Source of the DNA: Klebsiella terrigena
GTDB taxonomy: Bacteria; Pseudomonadota; Gammaproteobacteria; Enterobacterales; Enterobacteriaceae
Assembly: GCF_006539725.1 (NCBI RefSeq)
Contig: NZ_BJNO01000001.1
Coordinates: forward strand, 523,746-587,745
Length of the DNA: 64,000 nucleotides
Direction of reading: 5' to 3'
In this document: piece after piece, positions 33,727 through 42,343 of the stretch
Position numbering within the stretch: the stretch's first letter is position 1
How the letters are laid out: each line of letters begins with the position of its first letter
The notes under the pieces: generated by a model
Databases searched by the model: none
What the model saw: the letters and a program-made list of their open reading frames with translations, nothing else
What the model was told of the DNA's origin: nothing
Translations under genes and position numbers: made by a program

Positions 33727-35214
33727 ATGGCAGAAAACAAAAACTATCAGCAGCTTACCCATACTTTCCAGCGTCTGTCGCGCTTTTCACATCTGGGCGC
33801 CATCGCCGGGTGGGATATGTTCGCCATGATGCCGCCGGGCGGCAGCGCGGCGCGCGGTGCGGCGCTGGCGGAGCTGGGCGTGCTGCAGCACCAAATCCTG
33901 ACCGATAAGAGCGTGGCTCAGGCGCTGCACAACGCCCTGCAGGAAGATCTTAACGACGTTGAGCAGGCCAACCTGCGCGAAATGACCCGCCAGCACGCCC
34001 AGGCGGCCCTGCTGCCGGAGAGCCTTGTTGAGGCTAAATCGCTGGCCGGCAGCCGCTGCGAGCACGCCTGGCGCAGCCAGCGTCCGGCCAATGACTGGGA
34101 AGGCTTCGCCGATAACCTGCGCGAAGTCGTCAAGCTGAGCCGCCAGGAGGCGGCCCTGCGCGCCGAAGCTAAGGGCTGTTCGCCGTACGATGCCCTGCTG
34201 GATATTTTTGAACCCGATATGACCAGCGCCCGGCTGGACGTGCTGTTTGCCGACCTCAAGTCCTGGCTGCCGTCGCTGCTGGCGAACGTGGTTGAGAAAC
34301 AGGCCCAGCATCCGCTCATCGCGCCGCAGGGCCCGTTCCCCATTGCCGATCAGCGCGAGCTCGGGCTGGAAGCGATGCGCGTGCTGGGCTTTGACTTCAA
34401 CGCCGGGCGTCTGGACATCAGCGCCCATCCGTTCTGCGGCGGCGTGCCGCAGGACGTGCGAATCACCACCCGCTACAACGAAGACGATCTGCTGAGCGCG
34501 CTGTTTGGCGTTATCCACGAAACGGGCCACGCCCGCTATGAGCAGAATTTGCCGCGCACCTGGATCGATCAGCCGGTCGCCCTCGCCCGCTCGACGGCGA
34601 TCCACGAATCACAAAGTCTGTTTTTCGAAATGCAGCTCGGCCGCAGCGACGCGTTTTTAAACCGTCTGCTGCCCGCCGTACGCCAGCGTTTCGGCGAGCA
34701 GCCGGCGTTCAGCAGCGAGAACTTCGTTGCCTGGAATCAGCGCGTTAAGCCCGGGTTTATTCGCGTGGACGCCGATGAGGTCAGCTATCCGGCGCACGTT
34801 ATTCTGCGCTATGAGATTGAGCGAGCGCTGATCGATGGCGACATCGAGGTTGACGATATCCCGGCGCTGTGGGATGAAAAAATGCAGAGCTGGCTGGGAC
34901 TCTCCACCACCGGTAACTATCGCAACGGCTGTATGCAGGATATTCACTGGACCGACGGCGGCTTTGGCTACTTCCCTTCCTATACCCTGGGAGCGATGTA
35001 CGCGGCGCAGCTGATGGCGGCCGCCAGACGCGCCTTACCGCAGCTCGAGAGCCAGATTGCCAGCGGCGACTTCTCCAGCCTGTTCGACTGGCTGCAGCAG
35101 AACATCTGGCAGCACGGCAGCCGCTTCACCACTTCCCAGCTGATTCACAACGCCACCGGGGAAGATTTGAACAGCGACTACTTCCGCCAGCATCTGATCT
35201 CCCGCTATCTGTAA
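33727..35214 (+). CDS. M32-family metallocarboxypeptidase (carboxypeptidase Taq type)
   Basis: 495 residues. The zinc motif HETGHARYEQ (HExxH) and second glutamate IHESQSLFFE are characteristic of M32, and GGVPQDVRITTRY precedes them as in Taq carboxypeptidase. It removes C-terminal amino acids from peptides; cytoplasmic (no signal). The start at 33727 (MAENKNYQQL) matches the fold start; the longer frame has unrelated codons. Not present at this spot in E. coli K-12. A GC hairpin terminates it. Confidence 0.93.
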   Translation: MAENKNYQQLTHTFQRLSRFSHLGAIAGWDMFAMMPPGGSAARGAALAELGVLQHQILTDKSVAQALHNALQEDLNDVEQANLREMTRQHAQAALLPESLVEAKSLAGSRCEHAWRSQRPANDWEGFADNLREVVKLSRQEAALRAEAKGCSPYDALLDIFEPDMTSARLDVLFADLKSWLPSLLANVVEKQAQHPLIAPQGPFPIADQRELGLEAMRVLGFDFNAGRLDISAHPFCGGVPQDVRITTRYNEDDLLSALFGVIHETGHARYEQNLPRTWIDQPVALARSTAIHESQSLFFEMQLGRSDAFLNRLLPAVRQRFGEQPAFSSENFVAWNQRVKPGFIRVDADEVSYPAHVILRYEIERALIDGDIEVDDIPALWDEKMQSWLGLSTTGNYRNGCMQDIHWTDGGFGYFPSYTLGAMYAAQLMAAARRALPQLESQIASGDFSSLFDWLQQNIWQHGSRFTTSQLIHNATGEDLNSDYFRQHLISRYL

Positions 35215-35220
35215 AACTCC

Positions 35221-35250
35221 GCGCCGGGCAACGTCCCGGCGCATTATTTC
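35221..35250 (+). terminator. Terminator of the M32 carboxypeptidase gene
   Basis: GCGCCGGG-CAACGT-CCCGGCGC, an 8-bp GC stem followed by ATTATTTC, 7 bases past the stop codon. Confidence 0.7.
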
Positions 35251-35269
35251 TACATAATGATCCGCGTCG

Positions 35270-35283
35270 TACATTCGGTTACA
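35270..35283 (+). promoter_or_regulatory. RstA box in the asr promoter
   Basis: TACATTCGGTTACA differs by one base from the RstA consensus TACATNTNGTTACA. It is about 106 bases upstream of the asr start codon, and asr is a known acid-induced RstA target in E. coli. Confidence 0.8.
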
Positions 35284-35388
35284 CGCCGATACCAAACACT
35301 CACGGAAAGCTCGAAAAGAGAAGCATATAGTTCTTTCACCGGCCCCGCAGTGGGGTTGAATGAAAAAAACCTTTTCGAGGATATCAGA

Positions 35389-35814
35389 ATGAAAAAAGTA
35401 TTAGCTCTGGTCGTTGCCGCTGCTATGGGTCTGTCTTCTGCTGCTTTCGCTGCTGATGCAGTAAGCACCACTCAGGCTCCGGCTGCTGCAACTCACAGCA
35501 CCACTGCCAAGACCACTCATCACAAAAAACACCATAAAGCTGCCGCTAAACCGGCCGCAGAGCAGAAAGCTCAGGCTGCAAAAAAACACAAAAAGGCAGA
35601 AGCTAAACCGGCTGCCGCTCAGAAAGCCCAGGCCGCTAAAAAGCACCACAAAGCTGCAGCAAAACCGGCCGTAGCGCAGAAAGCTCAGGCTGCGAAAAAA
35701 CACCACAAAGCTGCCGCTAAACCTGCCGTAGCGCAGAAAGCTCAGGCCGCTAAAAAACACCACAAAGCTAAACACCACGCTGCGGCTAAACCTGCTGCAC
35801 AGCCGGCTGCATAA
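35389..35814 (+). CDS. asr: Acid shock protein Asr
   Basis: 141 residues. Signal peptide [20 protein letters not shown], then an extremely basic, Lys/Ala/His-rich periplasmic chain. Residues 51-126 are four tandem copies of a 19-residue unit of the form [19 protein letters not shown] (nucleotides 35539-35766), more regular than in E. coli Asr. The start at 35389 is set by the signal peptide. Thought to protect periplasmic contents at low pH. Upstream RstA box, downstream strong terminator. Confidence 0.95.
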   Translation: MKKVLALVVAAAMGLSSAAFAADAVSTTQAPAAATHSTTAKTTHHKKHHKAAAKPAAEQKAQAAKKHKKAEAKPAAAQKAQAAKKHHKAAAKPAVAQKAQAAKKHHKAAAKPAVAQKAQAAKKHHKAKHHAAAKPAAQPAA

Positions 35815-35845
35815 TTAACCCGGTTAGTCTGGTATCGTAATAAAT

Positions 35846-35871
35846 CGGCGCTGCTTCAGCGCCGTTTTTTT
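35846..35871 (+). terminator. Intrinsic terminator after asr
   Basis: CGGCGCT-GCTTC-AGCGCCG followed by seven T. Strong canonical structure. The ydgU ribosome binding site (TGGAGGA) starts right after the T-run, so ydgU may be expressed by readthrough. Confidence 0.9.
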
Positions 35872-35883
35872 CTGGAGGATACT

Positions 35884-35967
35884 ATGCTGCGGCGCTACCG
35901 TTTCGAGCTCATTCTGATCCTGCTGATTATCTGTGCGCTGGTTGCGACCCGCTTTTTTCTCTACTAA
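35884..35967 (+). CDS. ydgU: YdgU, 27-residue membrane protein
   Basis: ATG at 35884 follows TGGAGGA with 5-base spacing. The product starts MLRRYRFELILILLIICALV and ends ATRFFLY, one membrane helix with a basic N-terminus. It occupies the same place as E. coli ydgU (directly after asr) and matches its pattern GRRYRFEIILI. Likely co-transcribed with asr past the terminator. Function unknown. Confidence 0.85.
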   Translation: MLRRYRFELILILLIICALVATRFFLY

Positions 35968-35978
35968 CGCGGAACCGC

Positions 35979-36233
35979 TTAATCATCCCCTTCGATCGGA
36001 TAACCCGCCTGACGTATCGCATTTCGACAGTCGCTGACCCCTGCCGCATAACCTGCTTCAATCTCACAGACCGGACTCGCACAGCACACCGGCAGCCTTA
36101 CCGGCGTTGCCAGCTGCCGCTCCAGCTGCGTAATTCTCTCCCGGGCAGCCAGAAGCTCGGCGGCGAATAGCGCGGGCGCAATATCGTCTCTTTCACCGTT
36201 CGCCGCTGCGCGCAGCGCGTCATTCTCGATCAT
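35979..36233 (-). CDS. Hypothetical 84-residue protein with a short coiled coil
   Basis: Start at 36233 is chosen because GGAAGGAG lies 7 bases upstream. Product MIENDALRAAANGERDDIAP, then a heptad-like helix LFAAELLAARERITQLERQL, then a cysteine-bearing tail (CCASPVCEIEAGYAAGVSDC). Resembles small phage/plasmid accessory proteins but I do not recognise it. It lies between ydgU and a LysE exporter. Confidence 0.6.
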   Translation of the reverse strand: MIENDALRAAANGERDDIAPALFAAELLAARERITQLERQLATPVRLPVCCASPVCEIEAGYAAGVSDCRNAIRQAGYPIEGDD

Positions 36234-36286
36234 CGTTAACTCTCCTTCCCGGTAGCCCCCTTCAACCATAGCCTCTTTACGCGGAC

Positions 36287-36898
36287 CTAGGCCCGGCTCC
36301 CGATGAATTGCCAAAGATTGTAGCCAAGGCCGTAGAGGGCCATGACCAGCAGGAAAGCGGCCGACATCATCGTTAACAGCCGGGTGTGCGCCGGCGTCAG
36401 CCAGCGATGAATGGCGAGAATATAAAGTGAGAGTACGCTAAGGTCGATAACCACCCACAGCGCGGTCAGGATCCCAAGGCTCGTGCCGCTATCGGCGGTG
36501 ATATGAATAAACTGCGGAAAAAACGCGACAAAAAACAGAATGTCTTTGGGATTACCCAGGGCGGTGATAAATCCCACCGTCAGCCCGCCGCGCCGGGCCG
36601 CCGGGCGAGCGGCTGAGGTTTCGCGCAGCATTCCTACCGCCAGAACGGCAACGTACAGCGATCCGCCGATCGCCACCAGCGTCAGCGCCTGCGGGTCGAG
36701 GTGCAGCGCGCCGGTCAGCATTGCCGCAGCGACCGCTATCAGCAGCAGCGAGGCCAGATTGCCGCCGATCATCGTCCGTATCGCCCGGGCGTAACCCTCC
36801 CGCGCCGCCGTCCCGGTCACCAGCAGCACCACCGGCCCCGGGGTCGCAATCAGGGCCACGACCGTCAGACAATATCCCGCCACCAGCATGTAGTTCAT
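36287..36898 (-). CDS. LysE/RhtB-family exporter
   Basis: 203 residues, six hydrophobic segments. The N-terminal motif is present as ALIATPGPVVLLVTGTAAREG (xATPGPxxLLV), and GNPKDILFFVAFFPQF is the second conserved region. Divergent from an adjacent LysR-type regulator with 116 bp between, the common LysE/LysR (ArgP/GcvA-like) arrangement. Substrate unknown; amino acid or derivative likely. Confidence 0.9.
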   Translation of the reverse strand: MNYMLVAGYCLTVVALIATPGPVVLLVTGTAAREGYARAIRTMIGGNLASLLLIAVAAAMLTGALHLDPQALTLVAIGGSLYVAVLAVGMLRETSAARPAARRGGLTVGFITALGNPKDILFFVAFFPQFIHITADSGTSLGILTALWVVIDLSVLSLYILAIHRWLTPAHTRLLTMMSAAFLLVMALYGLGYNLWQFIGSRA

Positions 36899-37014
36899 GA
36901 TAATAACTCACTCAATAATTTAGATTTCTGCATTCTGTTCTTTGATTAACAGATTGAAAAACGAGAAATGGTGAGTTTGAATGTGAGTATTACTCACTAT
37001 AGAGATCCATAACG

Positions 37015-37932
37015 ATGTCGACGCCTCCCCTCTACGCCCTGCGCGCGTTTGAAACCGCCGCGCGTCTGGGCTCGTTTAGCCGGGCCGCCGCCGCGCTGCA
37101 CGTCACCCCCGGCGCCGTCAGCCGGCATATCGCTACCCTGGAGGCGTGGTTCGAGTGCCGACTGTTTATTCGTCAGGGGCCAAAAGTGATCATCACCGAT
37201 GCCGGGCGGCAGCTGGCAAACGCGCTGGAGGAGAGCTTTTCGGCCATCGACAGGGCCTGCCATACGCTGCGCCGACAGGCGGGAAAGCTGCGGCTGAAGG
37301 CGCCCTCGACGCTAACCATGCGCTGGCTGCTGGACGTACTGCAGCGCTTTCGCCAGCAGCATCAGCGCCCTGAAATCGAGCTCAGCAGCGTATGGATGGA
37401 TAAGGACAGCGTGGATTTTGCGCGGGAGCCTTACGACTGCGCGATCCTCCTTGGCGACGGGAACTTTGGCGCGGATAAGCGCCAGACGCTGCTGTTCGCC
37501 GAGTGGCTGATCCCGGTCTGCGCGCCGGCAATGACGCCGGCGGCGCGGGAAGATTTAGCCTCCTGTCCGCTAATTCACCCGACCACCGACCGCCGGGACT
37601 GGCGGCGCTGGCTGCAGCATAGCGGGCAGCATTCGGCGGTAGATCTCTCTCAGGGGCTGGTTTTCGATAGCCTGGAACAGGGCAATATGGCGGCCATGAG
37701 CGGTCACGGCGTTTCGGTGGGCGATCTGCTACTTAGCCAGCAGGCGCTGCAGGCGGGACTGCTGACGCTGCCGTTTTCGCAGGCCGTCGCTACCGGTGAG
37801 GGATACTATCTGGTGTGGTCTGCAAATACGCTCAGCCCGCAGCCGATTGCTCTGCTGCAGGCATTTTTGCTCGCGCACGTCCCGTGGCCTTTTCCCGACG
37901 GGATCCTTCGGCGGGGAAAAGCCCCGCAATGA
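37015..37932 (+). CDS. LysR-type regulator, GcvA-like
   Basis: 305 residues. Helix-turn-helix at residues 5-45 (LYALRAFETAARLGSFSRAA, LHVTPGAVSRHIATLE) is of the GcvA/TrpI subgroup, which starts with LRAFxAxARxxSFxxAA. The C-terminal periplasmic-binding-like domain includes LRLKAPSTLTMRWLL. Probably regulates the divergent LysE-type exporter. It ends shortly before a small minus-strand membrane-protein gene. Confidence 0.92.
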   Translation: MSTPPLYALRAFETAARLGSFSRAAAALHVTPGAVSRHIATLEAWFECRLFIRQGPKVIITDAGRQLANALEESFSAIDRACHTLRRQAGKLRLKAPSTLTMRWLLDVLQRFRQQHQRPEIELSSVWMDKDSVDFAREPYDCAILLGDGNFGADKRQTLLFAEWLIPVCAPAMTPAAREDLASCPLIHPTTDRRDWRRWLQHSGQHSAVDLSQGLVFDSLEQGNMAAMSGHGVSVGDLLLSQQALQAGLLTLPFSQAVATGEGYYLVWSANTLSPQPIALLQAFLLAHVPWPFPDGILRRGKAPQ

Positions 37933-37954
37933 CGTGCAGCGATGTGGTGATGGC

Positions 37955-38059
37955 TTACAAAACGCTGACCGCCTGCACCACCAGATACCCCGCAGCACCC
38001 CAGATAAAGACGGACACAACGGATACATAAACCAACGCACGAATACCTTTTTTCGACAT
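37955..38059 (-). CDS. Candidate 34-residue membrane protein
   Basis: ATG at 38057-38059 preceded by GGGAGG with 4-base spacing, an excellent ribosome binding site. The product starts MSKKGIRALVYVSVVSVFIW and ends GAAGYLVVQAVSVL: basic start and one membrane helix. Composition and start signal look like a real gene. No homologue known to me. Convergent with the LysR gene. Confidence 0.65.
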   Translation of the reverse strand: MSKKGIRALVYVSVVSVFIWGAAGYLVVQAVSVL

Positions 38060-38162
38060 ACGTCCTCCCGAGACTGGAGCCAGAAATCACCGATATCATC
38101 GCGGGGACAACATCTCTGTTTGCTCAACGGCTGCTATCAATAACAGCGTTTTGAGTGAGAAA

Positions 38163-38285
38163 ATGTTTCGTTTTGCAAGTAAGCACAAATGGTGTAAAAA
38201 AGGACGGTTTTTTGTGAAGTTGTTTGTTTTATATAGCATTAGTCTAATGATTATTATTAACAAACGCTGGAAAAACGCATCATGA
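38163..38285 (+). CDS. Candidate 40-residue basic membrane protein with its own terminator
   Basis: Product starts MFRFASKHKWCKKGRFFVKL, then FVLYSISLMIII and NKRWKNAS: a basic N-terminus, one hydrophobic helix and a basic tail. A GAGTGAGAA stretch precedes the ATG. The TGA is followed after two bases by a canonical terminator (38288-38311). The gene is AT-rich compared with its neighbours. I do not recognise a family; an sRNA ending at the same terminator is the alternative. Confidence 0.5.
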   Translation: MFRFASKHKWCKKGRFFVKLFVLYSISLMIIINKRWKNAS

Positions 38286-38287
38286 CC

Positions 38288-38311
38288 GGGCGCAGATGGC
38301 GCCCTCTTTTT
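38288..38311 (+). terminator. Intrinsic terminator of the small gene or sRNA at 38.2 kb
   Basis: GGGCGC-AGATG-GCGCCC followed by TCTTTTT. There is no annotated-size gene upstream on the plus strand for 350 bases, so it must end a short transcript. Confidence 0.85.
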
Positions 38312-38586
38312 GGTACTTTCTGTAACCCGATATCTGTTGCTTCCAGGGCCGCTTTCTGCGGAAATGACAGCAGCAAAAAATACGCGCTAACTAGTTGAGT
38401 TATCGACCTTCTTTGCGTGCGAAGCGGCAATTTTACCGGGGGCTAACGGTGTAGTGATTTAATTAAAATTACTGTTAACTTTCATAAACTTAAATCTCCT
38501 GCTACTTTCAATATACCCAAAATCATCCCCGGCGCACTCGGGTGGCCAGCAGGATGGTGAGTATAATTATCTCCTCAGAGAGTGAT
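38312..38586. other. Intergenic region upstream of ydgD
   Basis: AT-rich and non-coding. Presumably holds the ydgD promoter. A GC hairpin-forming stretch (GGGCCGCTTTCTGCGG) lies around 38350. I see no other defined element. Confidence 0.35.
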
Positions 38587-39399
38587 ATGCGTAGAGACGT
38601 ACTGTTATTACTGTGTTCATTTTGCCTGTTTCCTCTGTTTGCACAGGCTGACGATGACGGCATGAGCGCGAAAGATATCAAGACCCTGTTTTTTGGTCAT
38701 GATGACCGCAAGCCGGTAAGCAACCCCGCCGAAGCCCCGTGGGACGCCATTGGCCAGCTGGAGACGGCCAGCGGCAATCTGTGCACCGCCACCCTTATCG
38801 CCCCCAACCTGGCGCTGACCGCCGGGCACTGCCTGCTGACGCCGCCGAAGGGCAAGCCGGATAAAGTCGTCGCCCTGCGCTTTATCTCGCGCAAAAACGG
38901 CTGGGTTTACGAAATTCACGGCGTCGAGGGTCGGGTGGACCCGTCATTAGGCAGGCGCCTGAAGGCCGACGGTGACGGCTGGATAGTCCCCTCCGCCGCC
39001 GCGCCTTCGGACTTTGGTTTAGTGGTGCTGCGCTATGCGCCTTCCGGAATCGACCCGATCCCGCTGTTTCCCGGCAGTAAGGCCGACCTGACCGCCGCGC
39101 TAAAGGTCGCCGAGCGCAAGGTGACCCAGTCCGGCTACCCGGAAGATCACCTCGATAATCTGTACAACCATCAGGACTGCATCGTGACCGGCTGGGCCCA
39201 GACCTCGGTTCTGTCGCACCAGTGCGATACCTTACCCGGCGATAGCGGTTCACCGCTGCTGTTAAAAACCGAAGACGGCTGGCAGGTGATTGCCGTCCAG
39301 AGCTCGGCGCCGGGGCCGAAGGATCGCTGGCGCGCAGATAATCGGGCCATTTCGGTAACCGGTTTTCGTGACAAGCTGGAGACGCTGGCCGGCGAGTAA
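38587..39399 (+). CDS. ydgD: Periplasmic trypsin-like serine protease YdgD
   Basis: 270 residues with signal peptide [20 protein letters not shown]. Catalytic triad visible: His in ALTAGHCLL, Asp likely in SDFGLVVLR, Ser in [12 protein letters not shown]. YdgD belongs to the V8/trypsin-like group and lies beside asr; in some enterobacteria it contributes to acid-related processing of Asr, a link that is not certain. Start set by signal peptide at 38587. Convergent with the GGDEF/EAL gene. Confidence 0.94.
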   Translation: MRRDVLLLLCSFCLFPLFAQADDDGMSAKDIKTLFFGHDDRKPVSNPAEAPWDAIGQLETASGNLCTATLIAPNLALTAGHCLLTPPKGKPDKVVALRFISRKNGWVYEIHGVEGRVDPSLGRRLKADGDGWIVPSAAAPSDFGLVVLRYAPSGIDPIPLFPGSKADLTAALKVAERKVTQSGYPEDHLDNLYNHQDCIVTGWAQTSVLSHQCDTLPGDSGSPLLLKTEDGWQVIAVQSSAPGPKDRWRADNRAISVTGFRDKLETLAGE

Positions 39400-39402
39400 C
39401 CG

Positions 39403-41559
39403 CTACCCCTGCTGCTGGCGCAGCTGAAGCAAAGAGGCAATCGGCATGGGCTCGCTGAAATAGTAGCCCTGCAGCTTGTCGCATCCCGCACGACGCAGCA
39501 GCGCCAGCTGCTGCTGATTTTCCACGCCCTCCGCTACCACCGTCATGCCCAGCGCGCTGGCGATGCGCACGGTACCGCGCACCAGCTCCGCCGCCTGCGG
39601 GTCGGTGTCTACCAGCCCGGCCAGCGATTTATCGATCTTCAGCGTGTCAAAACTGAAGCTGCGCAGATAGCCAATACTGGAGTAGCCGATGCCAAAATCA
39701 TCCAGCGCAACGGCCGCCCCCAGCGCCTTCATGTTTTCAATGGCCGCGCGGGCGCGTTCGGGGTTCTCCATCACGTAGCTCTCGGTGACTTCAACCTGCA
39801 GGCGGCGGGCCGGGAAATGGCAGCGGGCGAGGACCTGCACCACCCGCGACTCAAACTCCGGGTCACGAAATTGCGCCGGGGAGATATTTACCGACAGCAT
39901 CAGATCCCCCATCGGCTGCAGGTCGCAGCAGGCGCGATGGAGCACAAACTGGCCGAGCGCGTAAATCAGGCCGCTGCTCTCGGCGACGCTGATAAAGGCG
40001 TCAGGCGGCAGCGCGCCCTGGGGCCGCCGCGGCCAGCGTATCAGCGCCTCCACGCCTTCGATGGTCAGGGTTCCGGCGTTGACTATCGGCTGATACCAGA
40101 CGTCAAACTCGTCGTTTTCAAGCCCCTGACGGATGCCGTTTTCCAGATTCAGCTGATACTGCCTGGCGTCGCTCAGCGCCTCGTCGTACCAGGTTGTGCG
40201 CCCCTTTCCGGTCTTCTTCGAATGATACATGGCGATATCGGCGCGGCGGAAAAGCTCGGTGCTGGAGCACAGGGCCGGCGCTCCGCTGGCGATCCCGAGG
40301 CTGGCGCTGATATAGATTTTGCGATCGCTCAGGTCAATCGGCGATTTCAGCATTTCCAGCACCGCCCAGGCGAACGCCGACGCCTGGCTTATCGCCTGCT
40401 CGCCGCCGACGGTCATGGCAAACTCATCCCCGCCCATGCGCGCCAGCATCCCCCCGGCGGGGACCTTCTCCTGCAGCGCGCGGGCGACGTGGGTAATCAG
40501 CGCATCGCCGACGTCGTGCCCGTAGTTATCGTTAACGTCTTTAAAGCCATCGAGGTCGATAAACACCACGCTCTGCATCTCGTGCGGCGATCGTTCACAC
40601 ACCACGTTGAGCCGCTCAATCAGCGCCCGCCGGTTGGGCAGCCGGCTCAGCCAGTCGGTCATGGCAATTTTACGCGCCAGCTTTTCCCCGCGCGCCAGCT
40701 TATACAGCCCCAAGCAGCTAAAGAGGATGAACAGCAGGATCAGGCTGGCGGCCACCAGCGCGATCAGGCGAATGCTGCCGGATGCCGCCTGAGCCGCCTC
40801 CGCCCCCGGCAGCCGCGGCTGCCAGCTGAGGTAGCTAATAATCTCCCCGCCGTTGGTGCGCAGCGCCACGCTATAGTCACCGCTGGTTTCGGTGGTATGC
40901 AGATGACGAATTTGAAACGTATCCCCGAGCTTTTGCAGCATATCGGGGTTGATGTGTCGGGTAATCACCAGATAGCGCCGCGTATCGTCGTACACCTGCA
41001 GGCGGCCCACGGTCGGGCGTATCAGGCCAATAGCGATAAAGGCAATGCCCTCCCGGGTTCGGGTTATCCCGGCCCAGGCGCTGGTTCCGCTGCGCAGCGC
41101 CGCGCCGTGCTGGGCGATCATCGACTGCAGGCCGCTGCCGAAAAAGCCGATATCCGACTCGTTAAAGGACTGACTGCGAAACGATCCCCACAGCACCCGG
41201 TAGTGCTGATCGAGGACGAAGGTACCGTCGTAGAGGTTATTTATTTTGAAGCCCGAACCCCATGAATCGAACAGCCATTTGGTGTCGAGCGTTGGGGCAT
41301 AGGCCTGCTTAACGGCGTCGTCCCAGATGGAGTTATCCAGCACCAGCGACATCACGCGGTTCACTGAGGTCTGCACCGCGCCGTTAACCGAAAGCACCGA
41401 GCGGTGGCGGTCGATCTCGTTCGCTTTGATGCCAATCAGGTGCTGCGACAGATAAAGCAGAGATATAACCGAAGCGATCAGGCCAATTCCGGCGAGGAGA
41501 ATAATGACCGCAAGCGTTTTGGCCGAAGGAAGATGACGCCAACCAGGCAAGTTAACCAT
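39403..41559 (-). CDS. Membrane-bound CHASE4-GGDEF-EAL cyclic-di-GMP protein
   Basis: 718 residues. A first membrane helix (about 15-40), a periplasmic sensor with NSIWDDAVKQAY (CHASE4-type), a second helix (about 265-290, LIALVAASLILLFILFSCLG), then GGDEF with MARMGGDEFAMTV and EAL with EGVEALIRWPRRPQG, NISPAQFRDPEF, VALDDFGIGYSS and KIDKSLAG. Both catalytic motifs are intact, so cyclase and phosphodiesterase activity are both possible; which dominates cannot be told. Located between ydgD and mdtI where E. coli K-12 has no such gene. Confidence 0.94.
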   Translation of the reverse strand: MVNLPGWRHLPSAKTLAVIILLAGIGLIASVISLLYLSQHLIGIKANEIDRHRSVLSVNGAVQTSVNRVMSLVLDNSIWDDAVKQAYAPTLDTKWLFDSWGSGFKINNLYDGTFVLDQHYRVLWGSFRSQSFNESDIGFFGSGLQSMIAQHGAALRSGTSAWAGITRTREGIAFIAIGLIRPTVGRLQVYDDTRRYLVITRHINPDMLQKLGDTFQIRHLHTTETSGDYSVALRTNGGEIISYLSWQPRLPGAEAAQAASGSIRLIALVAASLILLFILFSCLGLYKLARGEKLARKIAMTDWLSRLPNRRALIERLNVVCERSPHEMQSVVFIDLDGFKDVNDNYGHDVGDALITHVARALQEKVPAGGMLARMGGDEFAMTVGGEQAISQASAFAWAVLEMLKSPIDLSDRKIYISASLGIASGAPALCSSTELFRRADIAMYHSKKTGKGRTTWYDEALSDARQYQLNLENGIRQGLENDEFDVWYQPIVNAGTLTIEGVEALIRWPRRPQGALPPDAFISVAESSGLIYALGQFVLHRACCDLQPMGDLMLSVNISPAQFRDPEFESRVVQVLARCHFPARRLQVEVTESYVMENPERARAAIENMKALGAAVALDDFGIGYSSIGYLRSFSFDTLKIDKSLAGLVDTDPQAAELVRGTVRIASALGMTVVAEGVENQQQLALLRRAGCDKLQGYYFSEPMPIASLLQLRQQQG

Positions 41560-41664
41560 TATCTATCCTCATCGCGGCTGGGAAAAAACGCACCGAATAT
41601 ACTCTTTTTTAAAGAGTAATACAGAGAACAGATTTTGCCGCCTGCCCGCGCAGGCGGCGTTCAA

Positions 41665-41994
41665 TCAGGCCAGTTTTATTAACACCATCCCGATAATCAA
41701 CAGCATCACGCCGACCCAGCCTTTACTGTTCAGGCGCTGGCCGAACAGGACCCAGCCGGCAGTGATGGTCGCGGCGATACCGAAGCCGCCCCAGAGCGCA
41801 TAGGCCACCGACAGCTCAATCCCCTTCACCGCCTGCGAAAGCGCGCTGAACGCGCCCAGTACGGCGAGCAGTGACATCACGCCGTAGATCTTGCGGCGAA
41901 AGCCATCAGAAAACTTCAGGAAGACGTTAGCGGCAATCTCCAGCACGATGGCCAGCGCCAGCCAGGCCGCATGGATCCACTCAAACTGTTGCAT
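41665..41994 (-). CDS. mdtI: Spermidine exporter subunit MdtI
   Basis: 109 residues, four helices, small multidrug resistance family. The membrane-embedded glutamate is in [18 protein letters not shown]. MdtI with MdtJ exports spermidine in E. coli. Its start overlaps the mdtJ end by 14 bases, so translation is coupled. Confidence 0.95.
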   Translation of the reverse strand: MQQFEWIHAAWLALAIVLEIAANVFLKFSDGFRRKIYGVMSLLAVLGAFSALSQAVKGIELSVAYALWGGFGIAATITAGWVLFGQRLNSKGWVGVMLLIIGMVLIKLA

Positions 41995-42343
41995 GGGTCC
42001 TCTCTTCTGGCTGCTTCACCGCCTTTTTGGTGCCGGACTTGATGAGAACAATCCCGACCACCAGCGTCGCCAGACCCGCCATTTTGACCACCGAGAGCGT
42101 CTCGTCGAACAGCAGGACGCTGAACAGCGTGATCAGCAAAATACCGATACCTTCCCACAGGGCGTAGGCCACCCCGAGGGCAATTTTTTTAACCGCGAAG
42201 GCCAGAAAAATATAGGAAAGCGCAATCATTGCCAGCATTAAAATAAAACCGGTGCGATCGCCGCTGACGCTCGCCCATTTCATCGAAAGGGTCCCGGTAA
42301 TTTCTGCTACGATAGCAAGTGCTAATAAAATCCAATAAAACAT
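41981..42343 (-). CDS. mdtJ: Spermidine exporter subunit MdtJ
   Basis: 120 residues, SMR family, first helix [20 protein letters not shown] with the conserved glutamate and SMKWAS after it; [14 protein letters not shown] is the second signature. Pairs with MdtI. C-terminal tail [15 protein letters not shown] extends beyond the fourth helix as in E. coli MdtJ. Confidence 0.95.
   Translation of the reverse strand: MFYWILLALAIVAEITGTLSMKWASVSGDRTGFILMLAMIALSYIFLAFAVKKIALGVAYALWEGIGILLITLFSVLLFDETLSVVKMAGLATLVVGIVLIKSGTKKAVKQPEERTHATV

Noticed and set aside
39817..41265. 482-codon plus-strand frame opposite the GGDEF/EAL gene
   Set aside because: Shadow of a gene with clear motifs; no ribosome binding site and no recognisable domain.
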